A stretch of 64,000 nucleotides of DNA, taken from positions 62,001 through 126,000 of the forward strand of contig JAPLCC010000056.1 of NCBI GenBank assembly GCA_026392415.1, read 5' to 3'. The translations under genes and the position numbers were made by a program. The notes below the pieces were generated by a model. The model made no database searches and had not been told where the DNA came from. It saw only the letters and a program-made list of their open reading frames with translations. The stretch's first letter is position 1; the number at the start of each line of letters is the position of its first letter. This document shows positions 37,637 to 47,070 of this stretch, in pieces. This stretch comes from Propionibacteriales bacterium (lineage in GTDB: Bacteria > Actinomycetota > Actinomycetes > Propionibacteriales > Nocardioidaceae).

Positions 37637-38533
37637 TCACAGCGTCGCGAGGATCTCGCGAGCCAGGGCAGCGGTCGCGGACGGCGTCTTGCCGACCTTG
37701 ACGCCAACGGCCTCGAGGGCCTCCTGCTTGGCGGCCGCGGTGCCGGCGGAGCCCGAGACGATGGCGCCGGCGTGGCCCATCGTCTTGCCCTCCGGGGCGG
37801 TGAAGCCCGCGACGTAGCCGACGACCGGCTTGGTGATGTGTTCCTTGATGTACGCCGCCGCACGCTCCTCGGCGTCGCCACCGATCTCACCGATCATCAC
37901 GATGAGCTTGGTGTCCGGGTCATCCTCGAATGCCTGGAGCGCGTCGATGTGGGTGGTGCCGACGATCGGGTCGCCGCCGATGCCGATGGCGGTGGTGAAG
38001 CCGTAGTCCTTGAGCTCGTACATCATCTGGTAGGTCAGCGTGCCCGACTTGGACACGAGACCGACCGGGCCGGAGCCGGTGATGGTGTGCGGGGTGATGC
38101 CGGCCAGCGACTCGCCGGGCGTGATGATGCCCGGGCAGTTCGGACCGATCATCCGGGTGCTCTTGCCCTGCAGGTAGGACCACACCTCGGCGGTGTCCTG
38201 GACCGGCACACCCTCCGTGATGACGACGATCAGCGGGATCTCGGCGTCGATGGCCTCGATCGCAGCGTCCTTGGTGAATGCCGGCGGGACGAACAGGACC
38301 GACACGTTGGCGCCGGTCTCCTTCATCGCCTCGGCAACCGTGCCGAACACGGGGAGCTCGACGTCGATGCCGTCAGCGTCCTTGTGGGTCACGGTGGTGC
38401 CGGCCTTGCGCGCGTTGACGCCGCCGACGATCGTCGCGCCGGAGTCCATCATCAGGGCGGTGTGCTTGGCACCCATGCCCCCGGTGATGCCCTGGACGAT
38501 GATCTTGCTGTCCTTGTTCAGGTAGATGCTCAT
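37637..38533 (-). CDS. sucD: Succinyl-CoA synthetase alpha subunit
   Basis: This is the CoA-binding and phosphohistidine subunit of the TCA-cycle enzyme that makes ATP or GTP from succinyl-CoA (298 aa). QGITGGMGAKHT is the nucleotide/CoA motif, IGPNCPGIITPGES is the family signature, and GKTMGHAGAIV holds the His that is phosphorylated. It starts 11 bases after sucC; the two form one operon. Downstream is the convergent lipoprotein terminator, probably shared. Confidence 0.97.
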   Translation of the reverse strand: MSIYLNKDSKIIVQGITGGMGAKHTALMMDSGATIVGGVNARKAGTTVTHKDADGIDVELPVFGTVAEAMKETGANVSVLFVPPAFTKDAAIEAIDAEIPLIVVITEGVPVQDTAEVWSYLQGKSTRMIGPNCPGIITPGESLAGITPHTITGSGPVGLVSKSGTLTYQMMYELKDYGFTTAIGIGGDPIVGTTHIDALQAFEDDPDTKLIVMIGEIGGDAEERAAAYIKEHITKPVVGYVAGFTAPEGKTMGHAGAIVSGSAGTAAAKQEALEAVGVKVGKTPSATAALAREILATL

Positions 38534-38544
38534 GTCTCGTCCTC

Positions 38545-39711
38545 TCAGGCGTTCGCGAGCTCGGCGGCCTTGTCGGCCGCTCCGTCCATCGTGTCGACGA
38601 CGGTCACCAACGGGTGGTTGGCGTCGGCCAGGATCTGGCGACCCAGGTCGACGTTGTTGCCGTCGAGGCGGACGACGAGCGGCTTGGTGGCCGCGTCGCC
38701 GAGGAGCTCGAGGGCACCGACGATGCCCTTGGCGACCTCGTCACACGCGGTGATGCCACCGAAGACGTTCACGAAGACCGACTTCACCTGGGCGTCGTTG
38801 AGGATCACGTCGAGGCCGTTGGCCATCACCTCGGCGTTGGCGCCGCCGCCGATGTCGAGGAAGTTGGCCGGCTTGACGCCGCCGTGGTTCTCGCCGGCGT
38901 ACGCGACGACGTCGAGGGTCGACATGACCAGACCCGCGCCGTTGCCGATGATGCCGACGGCACCGTCGAGCTTGACGTAGTTGAGGCCGAGGGCCTTGGC
39001 CTTCGCCTCGAGCGGGTCGGCCTCGTCAGAGATCTCGAAGTGCTCGTGGTCGGGGTGGCGCACCTCGGAGGCGTTCTCGTCGAGCGAGACCTTGCCGTCC
39101 AGGGCCTCCAGCTTGTCGCCGGCGAGCCGCGCGAGCGGGTTCACCTCGACGAGCGTGGCGTCCTCCTCGACGAAGACCTTGTAGAGGTTCTCGATCATCG
39201 TCACGGCCTGCTCGAAGACGGGCTCCGGGAAGCCGGCCTCGGTCGCGATCTCGCGCGCCTTCGCCGCGTCGACACCCTTGCCCGGGTCGATGGCGATCTT
39301 CTTCACCGCGTCGGGGTTGGTCTTCGCGACCTCTTCGATCTCGACACCACCCTCGACGGACGCGATGCAGAGGTACTGGCGGTTCGACCGGTCCAGCAGG
39401 AAGGAGAAGTAGTACTCCTCCTCCGGCGGGGTGGCCGGCGTGACCAGGACCCGGTTGACCGGGAGGTCCTTGATCGTGAGGTTCAGGATGTCGGTGGCGT
39501 ACTGGAACGCCTCGTCGGGGGTCTTGGCGATCTTGACGCCGCCCGCCTTGCCACGTCCGCCGGCCTTCACCTGCGCCTTGACGACGGTGACGCCGCCCAA
39601 CTGTTCGGCGGCGGCCTTCGCGGCCTCGGGGGTCTCGACGACCACACCGAGGGTCGTCGTCACACCGTGCTTGGCGAAGAGCTCCTTCGCCTGATATTCC
39701 ATCAGGTCCAC
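38545..39711 (-). CDS. sucC: Succinyl-CoA synthetase beta subunit
   Basis: This ATP-grasp subunit binds succinate and the nucleotide (388 aa). Seen are MDLMEYQAKELFAKHGV, KAQVKAGGRGKAGGVK, the metal-binding VEVNPLARLAGD, GNGAGLVMSTLDVVAYAGE and FVNVFGGITACDEVAKG. It is the first gene of sucCD, preceded by a 322-base gap shared with the divergent M23 peptidase gene. The usual naming as ADP-forming cannot be proven from sequence alone. Confidence 0.97.
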   Translation of the reverse strand: MDLMEYQAKELFAKHGVTTTLGVVVETPEAAKAAAEQLGGVTVVKAQVKAGGRGKAGGVKIAKTPDEAFQYATDILNLTIKDLPVNRVLVTPATPPEEEYYFSFLLDRSNRQYLCIASVEGGVEIEEVAKTNPDAVKKIAIDPGKGVDAAKAREIATEAGFPEPVFEQAVTMIENLYKVFVEEDATLVEVNPLARLAGDKLEALDGKVSLDENASEVRHPDHEHFEISDEADPLEAKAKALGLNYVKLDGAVGIIGNGAGLVMSTLDVVAYAGENHGGVKPANFLDIGGGANAEVMANGLDVILNDAQVKSVFVNVFGGITACDEVAKGIVGALELLGDAATKPLVVRLDGNNVDLGRQILADANHPLVTVVDTMDGAADKAAELANA

Positions 39712-40033
39712 TGCTACGTCCTCACATCTGGGTCAGAGGTCGGTGCGCACTGCGGCACACCCTCGGGCACCCTAGTCCTGACTGACGGGTAGGACGAGTC
39801 CGGGCGGCCCGACGTGACCCGGCTCACCATCACTTCCGCTGTTCCGTGGTCATCCACGGGCCCGTCCCCTACGATTTCGAAGGTCTCCCGGCATCAGTTA
39901 GGGTCGGGACCGCAAAGTTTCACCCGGCGGCCACCCGGTCGCCACCTCGTGTCGGAGCCTCCTCGGGCGTCTCGGACCACTGGGCCAAGGTTGAAACGGC
40001 CTGCACGATCGTCCCCCAAGGAGTCAGCAGTCG
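39712..40033. other. 322-base gap between sucC and the M23 peptidase gene
   Basis: No credible ORF is present. A TACGAT -10-like hexamer at 39870 and a small hairpin CCGTGG-TCAT-CCACGG (39844-39859) suggest a promoter for the peptidase with a leader of about 150 bases. Peptidase genes of this class often carry a c-di-AMP riboswitch, and the length would allow one. I could not match the conserved elements and do not claim it. AAGGAG before 40034 is the ribosome site. Confidence 0.5.
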
Positions 40034-41128
40034 ATGGGTAACCACCGAGCGGATCACCGCGCACCGCGCCGCCGCTCGACCCCCAGCGCCGCGACCACCG
40101 AGAGGTATGTCGGCAAGCGCATGGCGGGCCGGGCACCGGTTGCGGAGCCGACGAAGCGCGAGGTGCACACCCCTGCTCCGGTGATCGCCGCTCCCGTGAT
40201 CACAGCTCCGGTTGCTGTCGCTGCTCGCCCCGCTGCTCCCGTCGACGTCACGTTCGTTCCCGACCGTGCACCGACGGTGGAGCTCCCCGCTCTTCGCGAC
40301 ATCCCGCTCTTCGACCCGCTGACCGACTCCTCGACCACCATGCTGCGCGCCGTGCAGCCCCCGGGCAAGCGCCGCGCGGTCAAGCACGCCGGCACCCGTG
40401 GCCCGCTGTTCCGCGGTCTGCCCACGATGCCCGTCGCCGTCGGTGTCGCCACCCTCGCGGTCGCCATCGGCGGCGCCGTCGCGTCGGCCGACCCGCAACT
40501 GGCCTCCGCCAGCGACCGGCTGTCCGCCTCCAACGCGATGACCGGATCGTTCGGCAACGGCACCGTCGGCGGCCGCTCACAGACCGTCAGCCGCGACTCG
40601 GACCGCGACACCCTCGCCCAGGCGACCGGCACCGACCTCGTCGCCGAGGCCCAGCGCCACGCCGAGGAGCGCAACAGCGTGCTCGGCGAGCTCGCCCAGG
40701 CTGCCGAGAAGGAAGCCGCCGAGATCGCCCTGAACCGCTGGGTGCTCCCGCTCGACAGCTACCGCCTGACCGCCACGTTCGGCGAGTACGGCCTCTGGTC
40801 GAGCTACCACACCGGCCTCGACTTCGCCGCTCCCAGCGGCACCCCGATCCGCGCCGTCACCAACGGCGTGGTCACCTCCGCCGGCTTCGACGGTGCCTAC
40901 GGCAACAAGACGGTCCTCACGCTCGAGGACGGCACCGAGTTGTGGTTCTGCCACCAGTCGTCGTTCGGCGTCTCCGAAGGTGACACCGTCCGCAGTGGCG
41001 AGATCATCGGCTACGTCGGCAGCACCGGCCACGTCACCGGCCCGCACCTGCACCTCGAGGTCCGCCCGGGCGGCGGCGACCCGGTCGACCCCGACGCGGC
41101 ACTCCGCGTCCACGGCGTCACCCCGTAG
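40034..41128 (+). CDS. M23-family peptidoglycan endopeptidase
   Basis: The 364-aa protein has a 130-residue basic and Ala/Pro-rich N-terminus, a membrane helix (about 132-151, ending in VASA), a helical linker and a C-terminal LytM domain. HTGLDFAAP (first zinc ligands) and TGHVTGPHLHLEV with the catalytic HxH complete the M23 zinc site. It should cleave cross-links in the cell wall on the outer face. The long cytoplasmic-like N-terminus is common in actinobacterial members. It is a single gene with its own long leader. Confidence 0.93.
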   Translation: MGNHRADHRAPRRRSTPSAATTERYVGKRMAGRAPVAEPTKREVHTPAPVIAAPVITAPVAVAARPAAPVDVTFVPDRAPTVELPALRDIPLFDPLTDSSTTMLRAVQPPGKRRAVKHAGTRGPLFRGLPTMPVAVGVATLAVAIGGAVASADPQLASASDRLSASNAMTGSFGNGTVGGRSQTVSRDSDRDTLAQATGTDLVAEAQRHAEERNSVLGELAQAAEKEAAEIALNRWVLPLDSYRLTATFGEYGLWSSYHTGLDFAAPSGTPIRAVTNGVVTSAGFDGAYGNKTVLTLEDGTELWFCHQSSFGVSEGDTVRSGEIIGYVGSTGHVTGPHLHLEVRPGGGDPVDPDAALRVHGVTP

Positions 41129-41130
41129 GT

Positions 41131-41172
41131 TCGTCGAGTAGCCCGAGCCGCCAGGCGAGGGCGTATCGAGAC
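41131..41172. repeat. Palindromic intergenic element, copy 3
   Basis: TCGTCGAGTAGC at the left and CGTATCGAGAC at the right frame CCGAGCCGCCAGGCGAGGG. Reverse-complemented it reads GTCTCGATACGCC... ending CTCGACGA, matching copy 1. It lies between the convergent peptidase and pcrA ends, 2 and 16 bases from them. Confidence 0.7.
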
Positions 41173-41188
41173 GCCGCAGGCTTCTCGG

Positions 41189-43624
41189 CTACAGCTTGTC
41201 CACCGGCGCGTAGCGCAGCAGCAGGCGCTTGACGCCGTCAGAGCCGAAGTCGATCGAGGCGACCGACTTGTCGCCGGCACCTTCGACGGCCACCACGGTC
41301 CCCAGGCCGAACGAGTCGTGGGTGACCTTGTCCCCCGGCGACAGGACCGGGATCGGACGCGACGGACGGGACTTGGCAGCCGCGTCGGCGCGCGCCGCGG
41401 CCGAGCTGAAGTTGCGACGACCGGCCGCGGTGGGCTGGCCGAGCGGGGTCGAGGCCGACCCGCCGGCGTACTCCCGACCGCTGGAGGCATACGACGGCCG
41501 CGACCACTGCGTCTGCTGGGCTTCGGTGCGGCGCCAGTCGACGAGGTCGATGGGCAGCTCGGCGAGAAACCTGGAGGCCGGGTTGTGCGCGGGTGCACCG
41601 AAGGCCGAGCGAACGACCGCCCGGGAGACGTAGAGCCGCTCGCGGGCACGAGTGATGCCGACGTAGGCCAGCCGACGCTCCTCCTCGAGCTCGGGGCGAT
41701 CGCCGAGGGAACGCGAGTGCGGGAAGACGCCGTCCTCCAGACCGGTGAGGAAGACGACCGGGAACTCCAGACCCTTGGCCGTGTGCAGGGTCATCAGGGT
41801 GACCACGCCCTTGTCCTCGGGGGCGTCCGGGTCGTCGTCAGGCGCATCGGGGATCTGATCGGCATCGGCGACCAGCGCGACGCGCTCCAGGAAGTCCCCG
41901 AGGCCGGGCTCGACGATGCCGGCGTCGACGTCGGCCGGGTCGGCGGAGGGACCGGCGACCGGGTCCTCCGCGAACTCCCGGGCCACCGCGACGAGCTCGC
42001 CGAGGGTCTCCAGTCGGCCTTCGTCCTGCATGTCGTCGGAGGCTTCGAGGCTGGCGAGGTAGCCCGAACGGTCGAGCACGGTCTCCAGGATCACGTCTGG
42101 CCGCTCACGGGCCGCCACCATCTGCTGGAGCTCGTTGACCATCGTCACGAAACCCTCGATCTGCGTCTGGCTCCGCGTCGCCAGGCCCGGGGCCTCGCCG
42201 GCGCGCTGCAGGGCCTCCCAGAACGTGATCCGCTCGCGGTCGGCGAACATCGTGATCGCCAGCACCGCACGGTCACCGATCCCCCGTCGCGGCGTGTTCA
42301 GGATGCGTCGTACGGAGATGGCGTCGTCGGGGTTGACCAGCATCCGCAGGTACGCCAGCGCGTCGCGGATCTCCTTGCGGTCGTAGAAGCGGGTGCCGCC
42401 GACGACCTTGTAGGGCAGGCCGGTGCGGATGAAGATCTCCTCGAAGACCCGCGACTGTGCATTGGTCCGGTAGAACACCGCGACGTCGGAGGGCCGCAGT
42501 CCGCCGTCGGTCAGCTTGTCGATCTCGCCGGACACGAAACGGGCCTCGTCGTGCTGGTCGTCGGCGACGTAGCCGACGATCTTCTCGCCGTCTCCCGCGT
42601 CGGACCACAGGCGCTTCGGCTTGCGGCTCTCGTTGCGCTCGATGACGGCGTTGGCGGCACTCAGGATGGTCTGGGTCGAGCGGTAGTTCTGCTCGAGCAG
42701 CACGGTCCGCGCGTCGGGGAAGTCCTGCTCGAAGTCCATGATGTTGCGGATGTCGGCGCCCCGGAAGGCGTAGATCGACTGGTCGGCGTCGCCGACCACC
42801 ATCAGCTCGGCGGGCGGCACCCGGTCGGCCGGGACGCCATCCAGAGTGTCCGGGTCGGGCATCTCCTCGAACTGCTGCCCACAGAGCTGCTGGATCAGGG
42901 AGTACTGCGCGTGGTTGGTGTCCTGGTACTCGTCGACCAGCACGTGCCGGAACCGGCGGCGATAGGTCTCGCGCACCTCGGGCTTGAGCTGGAAGAGCCG
43001 GACGGTCTCCATGATCAGGTCGTCGAAGTCGAAGGCGTTCGCCTCGCGGAGGCGCCGCTGGTAGTGCTTGTACGCCGCCACGTAGGTCTCGTCGCTCGCG
43101 TTGGTCGCCTCGGCGGCGACGTCGTCGGGGTCACGCAGCTCGTTCTTGTGGTTGCTGATCCAGTGCAGCACCGGGCCGGGCTGATAGCGCCGGGGGTCGA
43201 TCTCCAGGTCGTTGAGCACCAGGGTGATCAACCGCTTCTGGTCCTGGGCGTCGTAGATCGAGAAGTTCGACTTGAGCCGGTCGTAGCCGAGGTGCTCGAC
43301 CTCCTTGCGGAGGATCCGCACGCAGGCCGAGTGGAACGTGCTCACCCACATGATCCGCGCGCGGTTGCCGACCAGGTCGCTGACCCGTTCCTTCATCTCG
43401 GCCGCGGCCTTGTTGGTGAAGGTGATCGCGAGGATGGAGCCGGGATGGGCCTTGCGTACGGCGATCAGCCAGGCGATCCGGCGAGTGAGCACACGGGTCT
43501 TGCCCGAGCCCGCGCCGGCGACCACGAGCAGCGGGGCGCCTTCGTGCTGGACGGCCTGTTGCTGGGGGTCGTTGAGCCCCTCGAGGAGGAGATCTGCGGT
43601 GAGGGCCGGCGGCGTCGTACTCAT
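41189..43624 (-). CDS. pcrA: UvrD/PcrA-type DNA helicase
   Basis: This superfamily 1A 3'-5' helicase works in repair and replication (811 aa). Motifs in order are GAGSGKT (Walker A), ITFTNKAAAEMKERV (Ia), VDEYQDTN (II), GDADQSIYAFRGA (III), QNYRST (IV), TLHTAKGLEFPVVFL (V) and YVGITRARERL (VI). The C-terminus has the PcrA-type Tudor-like extension LSPGDKVTHDSFGLGTVVAV, known to bind RNA polymerase. It is monocistronic; a small membrane protein follows on the same strand upstream of its start by 44 bases. Confidence 0.95.
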   Translation of the reverse strand: MSTTPPALTADLLLEGLNDPQQQAVQHEGAPLLVVAGAGSGKTRVLTRRIAWLIAVRKAHPGSILAITFTNKAAAEMKERVSDLVGNRARIMWVSTFHSACVRILRKEVEHLGYDRLKSNFSIYDAQDQKRLITLVLNDLEIDPRRYQPGPVLHWISNHKNELRDPDDVAAEATNASDETYVAAYKHYQRRLREANAFDFDDLIMETVRLFQLKPEVRETYRRRFRHVLVDEYQDTNHAQYSLIQQLCGQQFEEMPDPDTLDGVPADRVPPAELMVVGDADQSIYAFRGADIRNIMDFEQDFPDARTVLLEQNYRSTQTILSAANAVIERNESRKPKRLWSDAGDGEKIVGYVADDQHDEARFVSGEIDKLTDGGLRPSDVAVFYRTNAQSRVFEEIFIRTGLPYKVVGGTRFYDRKEIRDALAYLRMLVNPDDAISVRRILNTPRRGIGDRAVLAITMFADRERITFWEALQRAGEAPGLATRSQTQIEGFVTMVNELQQMVAARERPDVILETVLDRSGYLASLEASDDMQDEGRLETLGELVAVAREFAEDPVAGPSADPADVDAGIVEPGLGDFLERVALVADADQIPDAPDDDPDAPEDKGVVTLMTLHTAKGLEFPVVFLTGLEDGVFPHSRSLGDRPELEEERRLAYVGITRARERLYVSRAVVRSAFGAPAHNPASRFLAELPIDLVDWRRTEAQQTQWSRPSYASSGREYAGGSASTPLGQPTAAGRRNFSSAAARADAAAKSRPSRPIPVLSPGDKVTHDSFGLGTVVAVEGAGDKSVASIDFGSDGVKRLLLRYAPVDKL

Positions 43625-43668
43625 GCTGCACGCAGCCTACGGCGCTGCACCGACGGAGTCGGCGTCGG

Positions 43669-44028
43669 TCAGGACTGGTGGACCGGGCTCCACAGCACGG
43701 CGACACAGACCTCGATCACGGCCAGCGCCAGCAGGCCGGCCCACAGGCCGTTGGGGATCTTCTCCTTGCGCATGTTCGCCATGACCAGGACGAGCAGGAC
43801 CAGGCCGATCAGGAGCTTGACGGCGATCTTGCCGTGGTTGACCGGGTCGTCGCCGCCCTCGAGCACGCCGACGAGCAGCAGCCCGGCGAGGAACGCCGTA
43901 CCGACCCCGTCGCGCATGACGCCGGTGACCTTCTTGTCACCCGGACCGGCCTGCGCGAGCAGGCCGCCGATCAGGGCCGCAAAACCGAGGATGTGGACGA
44001 TCAGCAGGATCAGGCGCACGGTCTCCAT
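43669..44028 (-). CDS. Four-helix small membrane protein
   Basis: This 119-aa protein has four hydrophobic helices (about residues 4-25, 42-58, 68-86, 95-112) joined by short charged loops: AQAGPGDKKVTG, GGDDPVNHGK, NMRKEKIP. It resembles unnamed actinobacterial integral membrane proteins; no family is named. It lies alone, between the M15 lipoprotein operon end and pcrA, on the same strand as both. Confidence 0.7.
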   Translation of the reverse strand: METVRLILLIVHILGFAALIGGLLAQAGPGDKKVTGVMRDGVGTAFLAGLLLVGVLEGGDDPVNHGKIAVKLLIGLVLLVLVMANMRKEKIPNGLWAGLLALAVIEVCVAVLWSPVHQS

Positions 44029-44069
44029 GGTCGAACTCTATTGCGTCGGCGCCCCGAAGAACGCGAGGG

Positions 44070-44936
44070 TCAGCGGCCCGTCGCCGTGAAGTGCTGGTAG
44101 TCCTTCAACGAGCTCCACGATCCACCCCAGCTCCACCCGATCCGGGCGAACTCCCGGACGATCAGGTCGCCGGAATGGATGATGCCCGGCTGCGAACGCG
44201 TGCGATCGAGGTACGCCGACGCCCGTTCCGGCAGGACCAGTTCGCCCTTCGTGTAGGGGTTGAGGAACGGGTTGACGTCGATCGCGAGGCCGTAGGCGTG
44301 TGCCGACCAGGTGGTCGTGCCGCGTGCCGCCCGACAGACCAGCGCTGCGGTGTTGTTGCCGTCGCCGGTCGGCGGGGCGTCGAGGTCAGCGGTCGTCGGC
44401 AACCTCATCTCCTCGATCGGGTAGTCGGCCGCGAAGAGCGCCTTGAACACGGACACGACGTTCTCTGCCTGCTCTGCTGCGAGCACCAGCTCACCGGTGT
44501 GCGCTTCGCCGTCGAAGCCGCGGAAGCTGACGTTGAGGTAACGCAGTCCGTCGAGGCCGACCGGGCATGCCGGGGACCAGGTCTCCCCCATCCGCTTGCG
44601 GATCGCCGGCGTGACTGGGCCGATCGTGGAGTGGAAGGCGTCGTCGGTCGGCGCTGGCAACAGGTCCGTCGTCGGGAAGCGGCGCACACGCAACGCCTTC
44701 GGCGTCGCCCGGACCTCGCCGAAGCCGGCCGCGTCGACGGGCAGGAGGTGCACGCCCAGCTCCCAGTCGGAGTACGACGGCCCGGTCGCGCCGGTGCTCG
44801 GTGCCGGCGTGCTCGGGTCGGTTGCCGGGTCGGACCCAGCAGGGCTGGTCGGATCGGCGGTCGGCGTCGTCGTACCGGAACAGGCGGTGGCCAGCGCTGC
44901 CGCCGCGACCAGCGCTGCGACGACCTGGCGCCTCAC
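44070..44936 (-). CDS. M15-family D,D-carboxypeptidase-like lipoprotein
   Basis: The 288-aa protein has a lipobox (ATAC at about residue 19), a 40-residue Thr/Pro linker and a VanY/M15-like domain. SAHAYGLAIDVNPFLNP is the zinc-peptidase signature with His and Asp ligands, and WGGSWSSLKDYQHF supplies the last His. It would trim peptidoglycan stem peptides outside the cell. GTG 44936 overlaps the stop of the response regulator (GTGA), so it is coupled to the two-component system and is probably part of the same envelope response. Confidence 0.88.
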   Translation of the reverse strand: MRRQVVAALVAAAALATACSGTTTPTADPTSPAGSDPATDPSTPAPSTGATGPSYSDWELGVHLLPVDAAGFGEVRATPKALRVRRFPTTDLLPAPTDDAFHSTIGPVTPAIRKRMGETWSPACPVGLDGLRYLNVSFRGFDGEAHTGELVLAAEQAENVVSVFKALFAADYPIEEMRLPTTADLDAPPTGDGNNTAALVCRAARGTTTWSAHAYGLAIDVNPFLNPYTKGELVLPERASAYLDRTRSQPGIIHSGDLIVREFARIGWSWGGSWSSLKDYQHFTATGR

Positions 44937-45592
44937 AGGAGCCTGCGGTCCGATGCCCAGCGGGTCAGCTCGTGTCGCGAGGACAGCTGCAGCTTCCGCA
45001 GCACCGAGGACATGTGGGTCTCGACGGTCTTGATCGAGATGAAGAGCTCCTTGGCCACTTCCTTGTAGGAGTAGCCCCGTGCGATGTGGCGCATCACTTC
45101 GCGCTCGCGCTCGGTGAGCCGGTCGAGGTCCTCGTCGACGCTGGCGATGTCGGCCGAGATGCCGGCACCGGCGAACGCGTCGAGGACGAAGCCCGCCAGG
45201 CGCGGGGAGAAGACGGCGTCGCCGTCGGCCACCCGGGCGATGGCGTCGACCAGCTCGGGACCCGTGATCGTCTTGGTGACATAGCCCCGCGCACCGCCCC
45301 GGATCGTGCCGATCACGTCCTCGGCGGCGTCGGAGACCGACAGTGCCAGGAACCGGACCTCGGAGTCGTTGACCCGACGGATCACCTCGACACCGCCGCC
45401 GCCGGGAAGGTGCACGTCGAGCAGTACGACGTCCGGTCGGTGCTCGAGCACGGCCGCGACGGCCTCGTCGACATCGGCGGCCTCGGCGAGCACCTCGACG
45501 CGACCGACACCCGTGGCAGCGAGCTCGGCGCTGACGCCGCGGCGGAACATGGCGTGGTCGTCGACGACCACCACGCGGACGGGCTGGCTCAT
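44933..45592 (-). CDS. NarL/LuxR-type response regulator
   Basis: This 219-aa regulator has a receiver domain (VVVVDDHAMFRRG, phosphoacceptor Asp in VVLLDVHLPG, Lys in YVTKTI) and a C-terminal LuxR-type HTH (LTEREREVMRHIARGYSYKEVA...VETHMSSVLRKL). The start overlaps the kinase stop (ATGA) and the end overlaps the M15 gene. It is the obvious partner of the upstream PspC-domain kinase. Confidence 0.94.
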   Translation of the reverse strand: MSQPVRVVVVDDHAMFRRGVSAELAATGVGRVEVLAEAADVDEAVAAVLEHRPDVVLLDVHLPGGGGVEVIRRVNDSEVRFLALSVSDAAEDVIGTIRGGARGYVTKTITGPELVDAIARVADGDAVFSPRLAGFVLDAFAGAGISADIASVDEDLDRLTEREREVMRHIARGYSYKEVAKELFISIKTVETHMSSVLRKLQLSSRHELTRWASDRRLL

Positions 45593-46926
45593 GGGTCTCC
45601 CTGCTCGCTGTGCTGATCGCTGTGCTGATCGCTGGTCTGGTCGGACTTGTGGTCCAGGTGCAGGCGCACCTCGGTGCCCTCGCCCAGCGCGGACCTGATC
45701 TCGGCCCGTCCGCCGTGTCGCTCCATGCGGTCGATGATGCTCCGGCGCACACCGAGGCGGTCCTCGGGGGTGGCGTCGGGATCGAAGCCGGTGCCACGGT
45801 CGCGGACGAACACGTCGATGCCGGCCGGCGTGATCTCGGCGTAGACGTCGACGCGCGGAACGCCCGCGTGCTTGGCGGCATTCGCGGTGGCCTCGCGGGC
45901 GGCGGCGACGATCGGGCGTGCGGCCTCGTCGTAGTCGCAGTCGCCGACCGCGACCACGTCGACGGCGATGCCGTAGGCGTCCTCGATCTCGGCAGCTGCG
46001 GAGCGCAGGGCGCTGGCGACGGTCGTCTCGTTCATCGACTCGCCCTCGAAGAGCCAGGCACGCAGGTCTCGCTCCTGGGCACGCGCCAGGCGGGCCGCAT
46101 CGGCGGGGTTCTTCTGGATCAGGGCCAGCGTCTGGAGCACGGAGTCATGGAGGTGCGCGGCCACGTCGGCCCGCTCCTGGGTGCGCACCCGCTCCTCGCG
46201 CTCGCCGCTCAGCTCGGCGATCAGCCGGTAGACGAACGGGCCGAGCACGATCGCGATGCCGCCGATGCCGAGCAGGATCGCGATGGTCGCGTCACGCGCC
46301 AGCGACAGCGAGCCGTCGCGCAGGGCGAAGAGCACGAGGGCGATGACGATCAGCGCCAGTCCGGCAGCGATGCGGGCCCACGCCGCCCAGCCACCGCCGC
46401 CGAGGACCACGCGGACCGGATCGACCTTGCCGGTCGCGTCGAGCCAGCGCTCGCGCTGCGCCTCGTCGGCCTGTCGCCACAACAGCGCGACGCCGGCCAC
46501 GGCGATGCCGAGCGGCCAGACCCACCAGCCGTTGCCCAGCACTGCACCGGTGGCGAAGATCGCACCGATGCCCAGGGCAGAGAGGGTGACCACCGGGCCG
46601 ACGTCGGAGAACCGCCGGGAGCGCCCGGGGCGACGACCGTCGCGCAGCGCGCTCTCGAGACCGGGCGCGAGCACCGAGGGCGGCGGTCCGGCCGGCAACA
46701 TGGCCCACAGGACGGCGTACGCCGCGACACCGGAGCCGCCGACGAACGTCGCGACGACGAACGCCACCCGCACCCACAGCACGGGCGCACCGAGGTGCGC
46801 GGCCAGTCCCGACGCGACGCCACCGAGCACCGGGTCGCGCAGGTCGCGCCACGCACGGCGGGTCTCGGCAGGCGCCGACGGGGCGCCGGTCGCGGGTGCC
46901 GGCGGAGCGGTCAGAGGGGACGTCAT
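45589..46926 (-). CDS. PspC-domain sensor histidine kinase
   Basis: The 445-aa kinase starts with a PspC domain (WRDLRDPVLGGVASGLAAHLG..WVRVAFVVATF, about 25-90), has further membrane helices to about residue 220, then a HisKA_3 dimerisation domain with AAHLHDSVLQTLALI (phospho-His) and a HATPase domain: REATANAAKHAG (N box) and DRGTGFDPD...LGVRRSI. The tail is a Ser/Asp/Gln repeat of the type SDQHSDQHSEQ. This architecture is typical of actinobacterial envelope-stress kinases of the NarL type. It diverges from a separate PspC gene with a 144-base gap. Confidence 0.93.
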   Translation of the reverse strand: MTSPLTAPPAPATGAPSAPAETRRAWRDLRDPVLGGVASGLAAHLGAPVLWVRVAFVVATFVGGSGVAAYAVLWAMLPAGPPPSVLAPGLESALRDGRRPGRSRRFSDVGPVVTLSALGIGAIFATGAVLGNGWWVWPLGIAVAGVALLWRQADEAQRERWLDATGKVDPVRVVLGGGGWAAWARIAAGLALIVIALVLFALRDGSLSLARDATIAILLGIGGIAIVLGPFVYRLIAELSGEREERVRTQERADVAAHLHDSVLQTLALIQKNPADAARLARAQERDLRAWLFEGESMNETTVASALRSAAAEIEDAYGIAVDVVAVGDCDYDEAARPIVAAAREATANAAKHAGVPRVDVYAEITPAGIDVFVRDRGTGFDPDATPEDRLGVRRSIIDRMERHGGRAEIRSALGEGTEVRLHLDHKSDQTSDQHSDQHSEQGDP

Positions 46927-47070
46927 GATGCATCCATCGTCACACAGCGGCGAGCTCGGGAGCAGGGGGAACGACCCTGATCGGACCCTGAGTCGGCCCC
47001 CCGGGGAATGCGGCAGGATCAGGGCAGTCCCCGATGGTGCGCAGGCACCGCAGACAGCAGGCTTGGAGCC

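Noticed and set aside
39712..40033. Possible c-di-AMP (ydaO-type) riboswitch before the M23 peptidase gene
   Set aside because: The leader is long enough, but I could not align the conserved core elements by eye. A covariance search with RF00379 would decide it.
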